From NCBI GenBank assembly GCA_947089855.1, contig CAMUML010000005.1, positions 55,541 through 119,540 of the forward strand: a stretch of DNA of 64,000 nucleotides, in the 5' to 3' direction. The notes beneath the pieces were generated by a model. That model was not told where the DNA came from. It saw only the letters and a list, made by a program, of their open reading frames with translations, and did no database searches. Source of the DNA: an uncultured Eubacterium sp. GTDB lineage: Bacteria > Bacillota > Clostridia > Lachnospirales > Lachnospiraceae. Below are positions 1 to 9,614 of the stretch, one piece after another (positions within the stretch are counted from its first letter, which is position 1; each line of letters starts with the position of its first letter). The translations under genes were made by a program, and so were the position numbers.

Positions 1-24
1 TTTGTGGCAACATGCAAGGAAATC

Positions 25-1638
25 TTACGGGTTTGCAATCCCTGCAAAATAAGCATCAAACACTGCCTTTGCCACCGGCACCGCAAACGTCCCTCCTGTT
101 CCGGCCCCTTCCACTACGACCGATACCACGATGTCTTCCCATCCTTTTTTCGAAGCAAAACCCACAAACCATGCATGGCTGTCTTTTGCGTCGGTAAATT
201 CTGCGGATCCGGTTTTTCCGCCAGCCGTATAGCTTTGGCCGGCCAGGCTGGAACTGGTCCCCTGCGTTACGCCTGCCTGCAGATATTGCTTTAAAACGGC
301 AGCCTTTTTCTTGGTTAGTAGTGTATCATATTCAGCCGGTTCATTTGCCAACACTTCATTTCCGTTGTAGTTAGTCACCTTATCTATGATATATGGCTTC
401 ATTAAAATCCCTTTATTGTCAATTGCAGACATAACTAATGCCAAATGGTACGGTGATACGAGCGTTTTTCCCTGCCCAATGGATGTCTGCATTATTTCGC
501 TGCTTGCAGCGCCGGCTGATAAGGCATAACTGCTTTTGCTGTATGGAAAATCGCATGGCAGCGGTGAATTAAAAAGCAGGCTGTTGTTGCTTTTTGCAAA
601 TTTATCGAGGTTTAATGAAAGGCCAATATCTACAAATGACGTATTGCAGGAATCTGCCAAGGCTGATTTTAAATCTACTTGCCCGTGCACTTCATTGTGG
701 AAGCAATGGATGGTGCTGTTTTCTTTTGTGATGCTGCCTTGGCAATTGTACGTGTATTTTTTATAATCTTTGTGTTCTTGTATATATTCAAACAGTGTAA
801 AAATCTTAAAAGTAGAACCAGGCGGGTAAAGGCCCTGGGTCGCGCGGTTTAACAGTACAGAGGACTGGCTGCCCGCAGATGTCAGGCTTTCCCATTCTGA
901 AGCGATCGTATTAGGGTCAAAATCCGGTTTGGAAACCATTGCAAGTATTTTCCCTGTTGATGGCTGCATTACAACTACTGCACCTTGGTAGCTTCCAAGC
1001 GCGTCGTAAGCTGCCTTTTGGACTGCCGTATCCAAAGTTGTAACGACGGTATCGCCAGTATTTTTTTTATCACGCAGCCCGTTTAAAATATTTTCCAAAA
1101 AAAATGCATGGGAACGCAAAAGCGGAAAGTTGCCAAACAGTTCGATGCCGGATTTTCCATTGGTGTGGAAGCCTATGGCATGTGCAAACATCCTGCCATA
1201 TGGGTAGCTTCTAGATTCGGTGCCGTCGGCAGCAACGTTTGTTGTAGCCAGTACATCCCCCTGTGCGGATACAATGTCCCCGCGGATGGTGCGTTTAGCA
1301 AGCAAATCCTGCCGGGCATTGTAAGGGCTGTTAATAAACGCTTCGCTTTTTTCTGACTGAAAATATACGAAATATGCGATCATCCCTAAGAATACTGCTA
1401 GGAATAGATACGTAACGACCGCAAATTCGCGGTTTGGAACCATATATTTTTCTTGCCTGTTGTGGTTTTCCTGCCAATTTTTAGCCGCTGTTACGGCTGC
1501 TCCCCGGATACCCGCAGCACCTTTTGGCCGTCCTTGCGGTTCTTGTTTTTTCTTATTTTCCTGTTTTTCTTCCTTTAAAAATCTTGCTACGTCCTTTTTT
1601 CTTTCCCTCTCTTCGATTTCTTCCAGATTTTCTTTCAT
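25..1638 (-). CDS. class B penicillin-binding protein (transpeptidase)
   Basis: This 537-residue protein cross-links peptidoglycan at the outer face of the membrane. One membrane segment is visible near residues 71-93, followed by a transpeptidase domain with all three active-site motifs: STFK (S275, K278), SCN (330-332) and KTG (475-477). The 65 residues before the membrane segment are highly charged and would be cytoplasmic. The start is chosen for an AGAGG site eight bases upstream of the ATG. This makes the gene overlap the end of the FtsW/RodA gene by 86 bases, so the two are translationally linked as an SEDS-PBP pair. A start at residue 66 is possible but has no ribosome site. The gene stops 24 bases from the window edge. 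Confidence 0.9.
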   Translation of the reverse strand: MKENLEEIEERERKKDVARFLKEEKQENKKKQEPQGRPKGAAGIRGAAVTAAKNWQENHNRQEKYMVPNREFAVVTYLFLAVFLGMIAYFVYFQSEKSEAFINSPYNARQDLLAKRTIRGDIVSAQGDVLATTNVAADGTESRSYPYGRMFAHAIGFHTNGKSGIELFGNFPLLRSHAFFLENILNGLRDKKNTGDTVVTTLDTAVQKAAYDALGSYQGAVVVMQPSTGKILAMVSKPDFDPNTIASEWESLTSAGSQSSVLLNRATQGLYPPGSTFKIFTLFEYIQEHKDYKKYTYNCQGSITKENSTIHCFHNEVHGQVDLKSALADSCNTSFVDIGLSLNLDKFAKSNNSLLFNSPLPCDFPYSKSSYALSAGAASSEIMQTSIGQGKTLVSPYHLALVMSAIDNKGILMKPYIIDKVTNYNGNEVLANEPAEYDTLLTKKKAAVLKQYLQAGVTQGTSSSLAGQSYTAGGKTGSAEFTDAKDSHAWFVGFASKKGWEDIVVSVVVEGAGTGGTFAVPVAKAVFDAYFAGIANP

Positions 1639-2950
1639 CCGATACCTCTTCGTCTTCCCGGACTATATATAGCCCCTGAATAATGGCAAATATAATAAAC
1701 GTACTAAGCAGGGAACTGCCGCCATAGCTGACCAGCGGGAGTGTTACCCCGGTAGACGGGATAAATTTTATTACGCCGCCGACGGTTAGAAATACCTGAA
1801 ATCCATATACGGTACCAAGCCCCAGTGCAACCAGCTTATAAAACGGGTCATGTATCTGCATCGCAATATTTAAAAACATCAAATAACAGCTTGCGCATAC
1901 CATGATCAGGCAGATTGCAAAAATGCCGCCCAGTTCTTCCGAAACCGCAGCAAACACAAAATCTTCTTCTACAACGGGAATTTTTTTTGGCATGCCCTGA
2001 TAAAGCCCCATACCAAACCACCCTCCTGTCCCAATGGCGAACAATGACTGGCTGACTTGGTACCCTTCATTATCAATCACAGAAAGCGGGTCTTTCCAAG
2101 CAAGGACACGTACCTGCACATGGTGGAACAGCTTGTAGGCAGCTACCGAAGCAACACTGCCGCAGGCAAGGCCGCCGACAAGGTAAAACGGGTTCCTGGC
2201 TGCTACATACAGCATAATTAAATAAGTAATAAAAAAAATCAGTGCGGCACCCAAATCTTTTGATACCACTAAAATCAGCACATACAGGGCTGCCACAACC
2301 GTTGCTTTTATTACCTGTGGATAGCTGGTAGCCTGGTATAGCATGGAAGCTACAAAAAAAACAAATATGATTTTAACAAATTCGGACGGCTGGACAGCAA
2401 TGCCTGCAACCGTAAACGAAAGTTTTGCACCATTGCTGAACTTGCCAAGCACCGCAACCGCCAATAGCGGGAGGATCCCGGCTGCCGCGTAAATCCATGC
2501 CAGTTTATTTAGGAAATGCAGCTTGCGGATAATAAATGGGACAAGCAATGTAATAACGGACGCCGCTACTGTAATCTGGTATTGCCGGACTGCCTTATCA
2601 GGATCGAGGCGGTATAAAATAATAAACCCAACTGCCAGCAGCATACACATATTATTTACAATTAATCTAGATGCGCACCTGTAAATATATTTGTAAATGA
2701 TCAGGATACAGCACAAAAGCGCTGCTTGCATCACATAGGCTTTTAAAACATCCAGTGACCTTTGCACGCCAAATATAACTACGAACGCATTTAAATGTAT
2801 TAAAAATATAAGCTTCGTCTGCTTTTTCAACATCCTCTTCTGCCGTTTTTCTGACCGTTTGCGGTTCAATGCGGTAAAACATAAAAATGTGTAGCACGCA
2901 AATAAAAAAATCATCAGATACTTAGACAGCTCAATGATTAGGTTTGTCAT
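1553..2950 (-). CDS. FtsW/RodA/SpoVE-family SEDS protein
   Basis: This 465-residue polytopic membrane protein belongs to the SEDS peptidoglycan glycosyltransferases that polymerise lipid II with a class B PBP. Visible family motifs are QPSE, EEDFVFAAVSEELGG and the late IPSTGVTLPLVSYGGSS block. About ten hydrophobic segments precede a basic tail (SGRNRREGKKKGRSK...). The tail is encoded in the region that overlaps the downstream PBP gene. It is more divergent before the QPSE motif than textbook FtsW or RodA, which fits the FtsW-like proteins paired with PBPs in clostridia. Whether it serves division, elongation or sporulation cannot be told from sequence alone. Confidence 0.88.
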   Translation of the reverse strand: MTNLIIELSKYLMIFLFACYTFLCFTALNRKRSEKRQKRMLKKQTKLIFLIHLNAFVVIFGVQRSLDVLKAYVMQAALLCCILIIYKYIYRCASRLIVNNMCMLLAVGFIILYRLDPDKAVRQYQITVAASVITLLVPFIIRKLHFLNKLAWIYAAAGILPLLAVAVLGKFSNGAKLSFTVAGIAVQPSEFVKIIFVFFVASMLYQATSYPQVIKATVVAALYVLILVVSKDLGAALIFFITYLIMLYVAARNPFYLVGGLACGSVASVAAYKLFHHVQVRVLAWKDPLSVIDNEGYQVSQSLFAIGTGGWFGMGLYQGMPKKIPVVEEDFVFAAVSEELGGIFAICLIMVCASCYLMFLNIAMQIHDPFYKLVALGLGTVYGFQVFLTVGGVIKFIPSTGVTLPLVSYGGSSLLSTFIIFAIIQGLYIVREDEEVSDERKSGRNRREGKKKGRSKIFKGRKTGK

Positions 2951-2957
2951 AGTTCCC

Positions 2958-5198
2958 CTACTCTACCCCACGTTTATAGTGGCCATTTGTATAAGCGCCA
3001 ACCAGCCTGGACATATCCGGTACCGTATGCTCCAGAAAAGACTGGCGGCTGCAATTTAAGATTAAGCGCACTTCCTGCGCGGATTCTATTGTAAAATGTA
3101 ACCGGTAAGCTGAAAAATGCAGCTTGTCCAATTCATCTGGCAATTGGATAAGCGACAACGGCTGTGTATTGTAGATTGTATTATAACATTCACTGCAATG
3201 GTTCTTAACCGGAAACTTTTTCGCATACCGGTCTTTTAAGTAGCACAGGCCCCTCTTTTTTGTACATGCCCCCAAGGTCCGGTAAATACACTGGGTACTT
3301 GTCATAAGCGGTATATATCCATAGGCCATAAGCTCCTGTGTGGAGCCTTCCCGCAAAAACCGTTTCCGGCCTGCCCACGCCAAAAGTTCCTTTCTATTTA
3401 ATTCCAGCGGAATTGTAATATGGCGCCATCCTTCGGACGCAAAATAGCCTGCGGTATCGTTGGAATATGCGTAAAGGCTGTGGTCCAATACACAACAGCC
3501 CTGGCTTGTTTGCTGTGCTTTTATAAAGCCAAGTTCATCATAGGTTTTTAACAGGTAGCCGTCAATGCCTGTCCGCCCTATCTCTTGCCAATGCTTTTCA
3601 TAAAACTGTGCGGTTTTCCTGCGAAAAACCGCCGGCAATATGAGATACGCCTGTTTTCCAAAAGAATGGATAAGGCTTACATCTTTTTCTAATTGTGTGG
3701 CAAACTGGCTGTGTGTATACATGGAAGCATCCAGATAAATACGGGATAAAAAATCATGCTTCACTGCTTCTGCAAGCTGTGCCGCTTCTTCTACCGCTGC
3801 ATAAAATACATTTGGGCTGCTGGATGTTTGCTGCTTGGCAGCCCTTCCAATGGTATTCGGTTTCCGGTTTCCTGTTCTGCGGTAGGGTTTCAAAATCTGT
3901 TCCGTTAGATTGGCAAGTGCATCCCTGCGAAGCTGGTTTAGCTGCTGTTTGGGCAAAAATACGGAATCATCCATATCACACTCCATTGATTCCATCATAA
4001 ACGGCGTGTTTCCGGTTTTGGATAGCTGCACCTTAAGGCTTTCCCTGGTTAATGGCTGGTTGGCCGCAGCCTGCGTGATGCCCTGCTCTGCGCACGCTGT
4101 ATACGTTTCATTGGATACCTGGAGCTTTGCAGGCTCTCCGGTTTTCAAATATGCCTTTGCATGGACCGGTATTTTTAATTCCTTTTCGGTATACTGTTTT
4201 TTTACCGTATCCAAAATTGTACTGCCGCCTGTTTCATGCGCAGGACGCCTAGCCGTCAGCATATCGGGCCCGTGGTACTGGCTGTAATAGCCGGTTGTAA
4301 ATCCACTGCGGTTCCCCATATCCAAAAGCTGCTGGTAGTCCTTTTCCTGCACAGCTATTACGCCACAGTCCAGATATTGGTCTATATATTTGCGGTAAAT
4401 TGCTGTAACTCCGGCCGTATAGGCGGCAGGCTTCATCCGCCCTTCAATTTTAAAGGAATCAATCCCTGCCTCGATCAATTGGCCGACTTTTCCAATCGTA
4501 CACAGGTCTTTGGGGCTTAACAGACAACTTCCTTGTTTGGAAACCGGATGCCCTTGCCTGGATAATACCGTATATGGCAGGCGGCATGGCTGTGCGCACC
4601 GCCCACGGTTGCCGCTGCGGCCGCCTAGCATACTGCTAAATAGGCACTGCCCGGAATAACAATAGCAGAGTGCGCCATGTACAAAACATTCTATCTCTAT
4701 CTCTACTTCGCTGCGGACTGCATAAATTTCTTCCAATGATAATTCCCTGGCTGGAATAATACGCGCTGCGCCGCATTGTTTTAAATAGGCTGCACCATAC
4801 GTACCGGAAATTGACATTTGCGTGCTGATATGGATAGGAATCCCGCAAAAATAAGTGCGGATAAACTGCATAACGCCAAAATCCTGGACAATAATGGCAT
4901 CCAGCCCTGCTTCATAATAGGGCAGCAGATAACCGTATAAGGCATCCATTTCTTCCTGTTTCAGCAGTGTATTCACGGCCAAGTAAACCTTGCGCCCGTG
5001 TAAATGCGCATAGTCCATGATACGCAGCAATTCTTCTTCGGAAAAATTGCCTGCATAAGCCCTTGCACCAAAACGGCTGCCGCCTAGGTATATGGCATCG
5101 GCCCCGGCATGGAAGGCCGCATAGCCTGCTTCAAGGGAACCAGCCGGCGCAAGCAGTTCCGGCCTGCCCTTTGTTTTCTTTTTTAACATTGTTTCCAT
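2958..5198 (-). CDS. U32 family peptidase-like protein
   Basis: This 746-residue protein starts with the U32 signature region (ELLAPAGSLE, AGADAIYLGG) and carries the conserved cysteine block GNRGRCAQPCRLPY. Further cysteines near the C-terminus (GACTKKRGLC, HCSECYNT) could help hold an iron-sulfur cluster. Several U32 proteins, such as TrhP and RlhA, act in RNA hydroxylation rather than proteolysis, and this one probably does too, but the substrate is inferred. The start is the third of three close ATGs because a GGAG lies six bases before it. The gene ends seven bases before the FtsW-like gene begins and shares its direction. Confidence 0.85.
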   Translation of the reverse strand: METMLKKKTKGRPELLAPAGSLEAGYAAFHAGADAIYLGGSRFGARAYAGNFSEEELLRIMDYAHLHGRKVYLAVNTLLKQEEMDALYGYLLPYYEAGLDAIIVQDFGVMQFIRTYFCGIPIHISTQMSISGTYGAAYLKQCGAARIIPARELSLEEIYAVRSEVEIEIECFVHGALCYCYSGQCLFSSMLGGRSGNRGRCAQPCRLPYTVLSRQGHPVSKQGSCLLSPKDLCTIGKVGQLIEAGIDSFKIEGRMKPAAYTAGVTAIYRKYIDQYLDCGVIAVQEKDYQQLLDMGNRSGFTTGYYSQYHGPDMLTARRPAHETGGSTILDTVKKQYTEKELKIPVHAKAYLKTGEPAKLQVSNETYTACAEQGITQAAANQPLTRESLKVQLSKTGNTPFMMESMECDMDDSVFLPKQQLNQLRRDALANLTEQILKPYRRTGNRKPNTIGRAAKQQTSSSPNVFYAAVEEAAQLAEAVKHDFLSRIYLDASMYTHSQFATQLEKDVSLIHSFGKQAYLILPAVFRRKTAQFYEKHWQEIGRTGIDGYLLKTYDELGFIKAQQTSQGCCVLDHSLYAYSNDTAGYFASEGWRHITIPLELNRKELLAWAGRKRFLREGSTQELMAYGYIPLMTSTQCIYRTLGACTKKRGLCYLKDRYAKKFPVKNHCSECYNTIYNTQPLSLIQLPDELDKLHFSAYRLHFTIESAQEVRLILNCSRQSFLEHTVPDMSRLVGAYTNGHYKRGVE

Positions 5199-5299
5199 AT
5201 GCATCTCCATGCTTGGCTAGCTTCATATACTTAAATCGTAATTTGTTCGTATAAAATAGGGACAGAATCACTCTATCCCCCCATTTTATCTCTTATATA

Positions 5300-7459
5300 C
5301 TAACGCTTATTCTTTTGCTTTTTTTTACTTTTTTTCTTTTTTTTTTCTGCTTGGCCAGCCTGCGCTTCTTGTTCCAGCCGTTCCAGTTCAGCAATTTCCC
5401 TTGCGATCGCCTGCAGCTCCGGGTCGTCATCTTCCGAAACTTCCTGCAGGACGGAAGAGGTAAGTACCGGTTCCTGGACAACCTCTATGTTAGCGTCCTC
5501 TGGCACTCCAGCATCTGGATCCACATCGGTACCAGCTTCTTTTATATCTATATCCATTCCGTCCGCAGCCTCTTTTGGCAATTCTACTTCTGGTTCTTTC
5601 AAAGGCTTTTGCGTATCATCCATATCTTTTAGCCCTTCCTGTGCTAACGGACCCTTATTTTGTGTGCCTTCAAGGTTTTTCGATGCTGGTTTTTCTTCTG
5701 GTTCCAGCAATTCTTTTAATTCTTCTTCATATAGCTGCGCCATTGACATGGAAGACGGCTTTTCTACCGGTGCGAGCAGTTCTTCCAACTCTTCTTTGGA
5801 TAACTCGGCCATTGCCGGTGCTGCTGGTGCTGCCGGTTCTTTTGGCGGTGCCAGCAATACTTCCAGCTCTTCTTCGGACAGCCTAGGCATTTCCGTTACC
5901 GGTTCTTTTACGGGCTGCTTGATAGGCGCTAACAGCTCCGCTAGTTCTTCCTCTGTCAAGCCTGCCAGCATCTGTGTTAATTCTTTTTCAGACAGCCCCG
6001 CATTTTGTAGTACCTGCTTTGTTTCCTGGCCTTTTTCCCCCTCTTCTTTATCCGTATCTGGCTGGATTGGCTTTGGTGGCTGGCCTTTTTCGGCTTTTAA
6101 TTCCCCTTCCGGGGAAGCCGCCCCTTTTTGTTCTATCGTATGTATTTGTGCTGCATCTGTAAGCCCTGGCTCCGTTTTAACACTGTCTTCGATTGCACTC
6201 CCGCCATCTGGCTCCAAATCTGCCTGCCTTTTATCTGCCGCTTTGATGCCTATCGCTGTATCTGCCTGCTTTTGGCCTGGCAAAATACTGCTTTCCCCTA
6301 GTTCCTGCATCCCATCAGGTATAGTTTCAGCGTGATCCCCTGGTTCCGGCGTCCCATCAGGTACAGTTTCAGCGTGATCCCCTGGTTCTGGCGTCCCATC
6401 AGGTACAGTTTCAGCGTGATCCCCTAATTCCTGCATCCCATCAGGTACAGTTTCATCGTGATTCCCTAGTTCCTGCATCCCATCAGATACAGTTTCAGCG
6501 TGATCCACTAATTCCTGCACCCCGTCGGACGGTGCGCCCAAGGCACTTCCATTCTCTTGTTTTTCATCTTCCGGGGTGTCCGGGGTATTTTTTTTGACTT
6601 TTTTTTCGTTTAATGGGACACTGTTAGGGCCGCCCTTTGCGGTAGTTTTTTTTGCTTCCGGCAAGGTGTTTAAGGCACTTTTACGTCCCTTGTCCGGTTC
6701 GGGTGCTGTGCTGCTTTTGCGGGATGCCGGTACACCTCCATCTTCTGCCTTTTGGCTAGTTAAGCCATCCGCAGCTTTTTTTTCTGCAGCTGCCAAAGGC
6801 TGCCCTTGCCCTGATGCATCTGCATCTTTGCTTTCGGCTGTGCCCGCTTCCTTTTGTTGTGCGGTATCCTGCCCGCCATCTGTCCCAAGCAGTGCGTCTG
6901 CAAGTGCTTCTTCCAGATTCTTTTTATTCAGGCGCAATTCTTTATTTGAGGCTTCCAGCTCCCTGCGTTCCTGTTCGCTTAAACGGAGGATTTCTTCAAA
7001 CTGGCGGTTTTTCTCATCGGATACTTTTGCATTGTTGAGCAGCAGCTGGTATTTATCTTCCAGCTTTTTGTAATTTTCTTCCAGAACCTGCTCCCGCTCT
7101 GTCTTGCGGCTCCGTTCACGGCGCTCACGGTCCAGCTTTTCCAGCAGTTCTTCTACTTTCATCTGTGTATCTACAAGTTCATGTTTTAGCTCAAACAAGT
7201 CCTTTTCCGCTTTTTTATAATTTTCCTCCATATCTTCAAATTGTGCTTTTGCTTTGAAATAGTCATCTGCAATGTTTAATTGAATTAATATGGATTTCAT
7301 ATCGTTGGAAATCCTGCGGAATTCTTCACGTTCGGTAATTTCAGAAATCTTGGCATTGATATAGGATGCAACTCGCTGAAGGTAACCTTCTTCTTCATAA
7401 CCGCTTAATGTATATACTTTTCCCGCAATCATTACATCCGTACTTTTTTTTGCAGCCAT
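5300..7459 (-). CDS. giant ZapA-like cell-division protein with repeat-rich tail
   Basis: Residues 1-65 form a ZapA domain (VMIAGKVYTLSGYEEEGYLQRVASYIN), the small FtsZ-ring-stabilising fold. Residues 70-190 are a long charged coiled coil. The rest of the 719 residues is low-complexity and acidic, and contains two repeat arrays. One is a 14-residue unit (DGTPEPGDHAETVP) at about 314-383. The other is a degenerate LSEEELEELLAP motif repeated about five times near 485-595. The end is a lysine run (KKKKKSKKKQKNK). Usual ZapA proteins have about 90-200 residues. The start has a GGAG site. The protein is probably cytoplasmic and septal. The tail function is unknown. Confidence 0.8.
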   Translation of the reverse strand: MAAKKSTDVMIAGKVYTLSGYEEEGYLQRVASYINAKISEITEREEFRRISNDMKSILIQLNIADDYFKAKAQFEDMEENYKKAEKDLFELKHELVDTQMKVEELLEKLDRERRERSRKTEREQVLEENYKKLEDKYQLLLNNAKVSDEKNRQFEEILRLSEQERRELEASNKELRLNKKNLEEALADALLGTDGGQDTAQQKEAGTAESKDADASGQGQPLAAAEKKAADGLTSQKAEDGGVPASRKSSTAPEPDKGRKSALNTLPEAKKTTAKGGPNSVPLNEKKVKKNTPDTPEDEKQENGSALGAPSDGVQELVDHAETVSDGMQELGNHDETVPDGMQELGDHAETVPDGTPEPGDHAETVPDGTPEPGDHAETIPDGMQELGESSILPGQKQADTAIGIKAADKRQADLEPDGGSAIEDSVKTEPGLTDAAQIHTIEQKGAASPEGELKAEKGQPPKPIQPDTDKEEGEKGQETKQVLQNAGLSEKELTQMLAGLTEEELAELLAPIKQPVKEPVTEMPRLSEEELEVLLAPPKEPAAPAAPAMAELSKEELEELLAPVEKPSSMSMAQLYEEELKELLEPEEKPASKNLEGTQNKGPLAQEGLKDMDDTQKPLKEPEVELPKEAADGMDIDIKEAGTDVDPDAGVPEDANIEVVQEPVLTSSVLQEVSEDDDPELQAIAREIAELERLEQEAQAGQAEKKKKKSKKKQKNKR
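6309..6518 (-). repeat. five tandem 42-bp in-frame repeats in the ZapA-like gene
   Basis: The unit beginning CCCATCAGGTACAGTTTCAG on plus recurs every 42 bases, five times, with a few substitutions. It encodes DGTPEPGDHAETVP-type units on minus. The period keeps the reading frame. Copy number is likely to vary between strains. Confidence 0.9.
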
Positions 7460-7565
7460 CGTCTTGTATTCTCCTTAATTTCTGTAGGACAAAAATTCCA
7501 ACATTACTATTGCATAACAGTTCCTATTAATACATTATACTGATTCCTTTAAGGAAAAACAACCA

Positions 7566-8558
7566 TTATTTTACAATACCAAAATGATCATAAGCAAAAT
7601 CCGTGGCCATACGCCCTTTTGGCGTCCGGTTTAACAGGCCGTTTAATACTAAAAATGGTTCATAGACATCCTCAATCGTCCCTGGATCTTCCCCAATGGA
7701 TGCTGCTAACGTATCCAGGCCAACCGGCCCTCCGGCAAATTTATTGATAATGGTAAGCAAAATGCTCCGGTCGTTCTGGTCTAGGCCCATTTTGTCTACT
7801 TCCAGCAAATCCAAAGAAAACGCCGCTACTTCCTGCGTAATCTTGCCGTCGTATTTTATTTGTGCAAAATCACGCACGCGCCTTAACAGCCGGTTTGCAA
7901 GGCGTGGCGTCCCCCTGGAACGGCGTGCCAGTTCGTATGCGCCTGCAGTGTCAATTTCCACTTGCAGTTTCACCGCAGAATGGATTATGATTGTCTGTAG
8001 TTCTTCTACCGTATAAAAATCCATATGGTGGATAACGCCAAACCGGTCACGCAGTGGCGCCGACAGCAGGCCAGCCCGTGTTGTTGCGCCTACGAGTGTA
8101 AACTGTGGCAGGTCCAGACGGATAGAACGTGCCGTTGCACCTTTTCCGATCATAATATCAATCGCATAATCTTCCATTGCCGGATAAAGGACTTCTTCTA
8201 CCTGACGGTTCAGCCGGTGGATCTCATCGACGAACAGGACATCCCCTTCCTGAAGGCTGCTTAAGATTGCTGCCATTTCACCTGGTTTGCCGATCGCAGG
8301 GCCAGAAGTGATTTTTAAATGGGTACCCATTTCATTGGCAATAATGCCGGATAATGTCGTCTTCCCAAGCCCGGGCGGCCCAAAAAACAGCACATGGTCC
8401 AAGGCTTCTTTCCGCTGTTTTGCAGCTTCAATGTATATTTTTAAATTCTTTTTTGTTTTTTCCTGGCCGATGTATTCGCCCAATGTCTGCGGGCGCAGGC
8501 TTTTTTCTGCCACAATATCTTCTTCTTGAATCTGCGTGGAGATGACCCGTTTTTCCAT
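7566..8558 (-). CDS. ruvB: Holliday junction branch migration helicase RuvB
   Basis: This 330-residue AAA+ motor drives branch migration of Holliday junctions together with RuvA. Walker A is GPPGLGKT (60-67), Walker B is LFVDEIH (D111, E112), and sensor motifs include [18 protein letters not shown]. The C-terminal winged helix holds TPKGRMAT. Length and order match the family. The gene lies 82 bases downstream of ruvA on the same strand, the usual pairing. No ruvC is visible here, as in most Firmicutes. Confidence 0.97.
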   Translation of the reverse strand: MEKRVISTQIQEEDIVAEKSLRPQTLGEYIGQEKTKKNLKIYIEAAKQRKEALDHVLFFGPPGLGKTTLSGIIANEMGTHLKITSGPAIGKPGEMAAILSSLQEGDVLFVDEIHRLNRQVEEVLYPAMEDYAIDIMIGKGATARSIRLDLPQFTLVGATTRAGLLSAPLRDRFGVIHHMDFYTVEELQTIIIHSAVKLQVEIDTAGAYELARRSRGTPRLANRLLRRVRDFAQIKYDGKITQEVAAFSLDLLEVDKMGLDQNDRSILLTIINKFAGGPVGLDTLAASIGEDPGTIEDVYEPFLVLNGLLNRTPKGRMATDFAYDHFGIVK

Positions 8559-8640
8559 TTGTGGAGCCTGTCCTTTCTAAAACCCATTTTAAAATCAAAT
8601 CTGCGGCAGCAGGCAAAAGGCTGTTACAAAAGGCTTCCAT

Positions 8641-9255
8641 TTATATGGTAGCCATATTTTTCAGCGCCTGTTTTAACAGTTCTTCTACCCCCATGCCTTC
8701 GGCAGCTGTAATCTTGCTTAATACTTTCCATGCTTCCGAAGAAGAGTATCCAAGCGCTGTCAAAGCCATAACCGCCTCTGCTTTTACACTGGAACTGCCT
8801 GCCTCTGGCTGTACGGGTTTTTCATCTGCAGCTGCCTGTCCCAATGTTTCTTCTATGCTGACCTTGTCTTTTAGTTCCAAAATCAGGCGTTTTGCAGTTT
8901 TTATACCAACGCCTGGTGTTTTGGCAATTGTTTTTGCATCATCCCCCAAGATGGCAAAACGCAAATCATCTGCTGCCATTACCGATAAAATAGCAAGCGC
9001 GCCTTTAGGCCCAATGCCGGATACGCCAAGCAGCAGCTTAAACAGCTTTAGGTCCTCTTTGGTTAAAAAGCCAAATAATGCCATTGCATCTTCCCGCACT
9101 TGAAGCCAGGTATAGATTTTTATTTTTTCTCCAATGGAAGGGAGACTGTCCAGCACCTGGCCGGATACGAAAACCTGCCAGCCGATACCGGATACGTCGA
9201 CTACAATGCTGTCAGCCGATATATCTGATAATATGCCATTTATGTATGCAATCAT
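8641..9255 (-). CDS. ruvA: Holliday junction DNA-binding protein RuvA
   Basis: This 204-residue protein binds four-way junctions as a tetramer and loads RuvB. The N-terminal OB fold begins MIAYINGILSD. Helix-hairpin-helix motifs are seen at LLGVSGIGPKGALAILS and KTPGVGIKTAKRLILELKDK. The C-terminal domain III (AVMALTALGYSSSEAWKVL), which contacts RuvB, is complete. A GGAGGGG site precedes the start. The gene lies just downstream of mobile element copy 1. Confidence 0.96.
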   Translation of the reverse strand: MIAYINGILSDISADSIVVDVSGIGWQVFVSGQVLDSLPSIGEKIKIYTWLQVREDAMALFGFLTKEDLKLFKLLLGVSGIGPKGALAILSVMAADDLRFAILGDDAKTIAKTPGVGIKTAKRLILELKDKVSIEETLGQAAADEKPVQPEAGSSSVKAEAVMALTALGYSSSEAWKVLSKITAAEGMGVEELLKQALKNMATI

Positions 9256-9305
9256 ATTTTTTCAACCGTCCCCTCCGTGGTACCAGAGCGTGTTTGAAAA
9301 ATGCT

Positions 9306-9496
9306 TCTAGTACGTTACGATTCACAGCCACCTGAACACCCCGCTGTCCAGGTGGCTGCCAAGCTGATTCAGGAGTGAGCAGGCTCCAATTTGCAAGGCA
9401 AATTCTTTCCATGAGCCTGCGAATGTTACTATTTACAGCCTTATAACTTAGAATATTTGTCAAGAGCAAATTGGCTGTGAATAGTAACTCTAGTAC
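9306..9496 (+). mobile_element. family A hairpin element, copy 1, with 8-bp target duplication
   Basis: The 175-bp element (9314-9488) ends in 17-bp inverted repeats: GTTACGATTCACAGCCA on the left (one mismatch) and TGGCTGTGAATAGTAAC on the right. It is flanked by the exact direct repeat TCTAGTAC at 9306-9313 and 9489-9496. It carries no gene. The left part holds a CAGCCACCTG/CAGGTGGCTG hairpin. An internal copy of the terminal sequence (GTTACTATTTACAGCC) starts near 9425. Copy 2 at 13010 has the same length. Confidence 0.9.
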
Positions 9497-9566
9497 TAAT
9501 ATATGAAAAAGGGCCTCCTTAACATTGTATACGGCAATCGAAACGCTTAGGGGGCTTCCCGATGTT

Positions 9567-9614
9567 AGGAACTGCCTCAAAATAATAGGCCCATATTATT
9601 TTGAGGCAGTTCCT
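9567..9614 (-). terminator. 21-bp perfect inverted repeat after the Gx transporter gene
   Basis: Arms 9567-9587 and 9594-9614 are perfectly complementary around a six-base loop. On minus the distal arm contains UAUUAUUUU. The repeat touches the stop codon of the Gx transporter gene, so it probably ends that transcript. The rest of 9256-9613 holds mobile element copy 1 and no gene. Confidence 0.6.

Noticed and set aside
5487-6335. A 282-codon plus-strand frame opposite the ZapA-like gene
   Set aside because: It is the Ser/Ala-rich shadow of an acidic repeat gene that has a good start, RBS and a known N-terminal domain.
6309-6518. Regular direct repeats that might be read as a CRISPR array
   Set aside because: There are no spacers. 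The 42-base units are contiguous and preserve the reading frame of the ZapA-like protein.
9212-9580. A 122-codon minus-strand frame containing MERICLANWSLLTPESAWQP
   Set aside because: The same peptide is read through family A copy 2. It is translation of the repeat, with no ribosome site and a different context in each copy.
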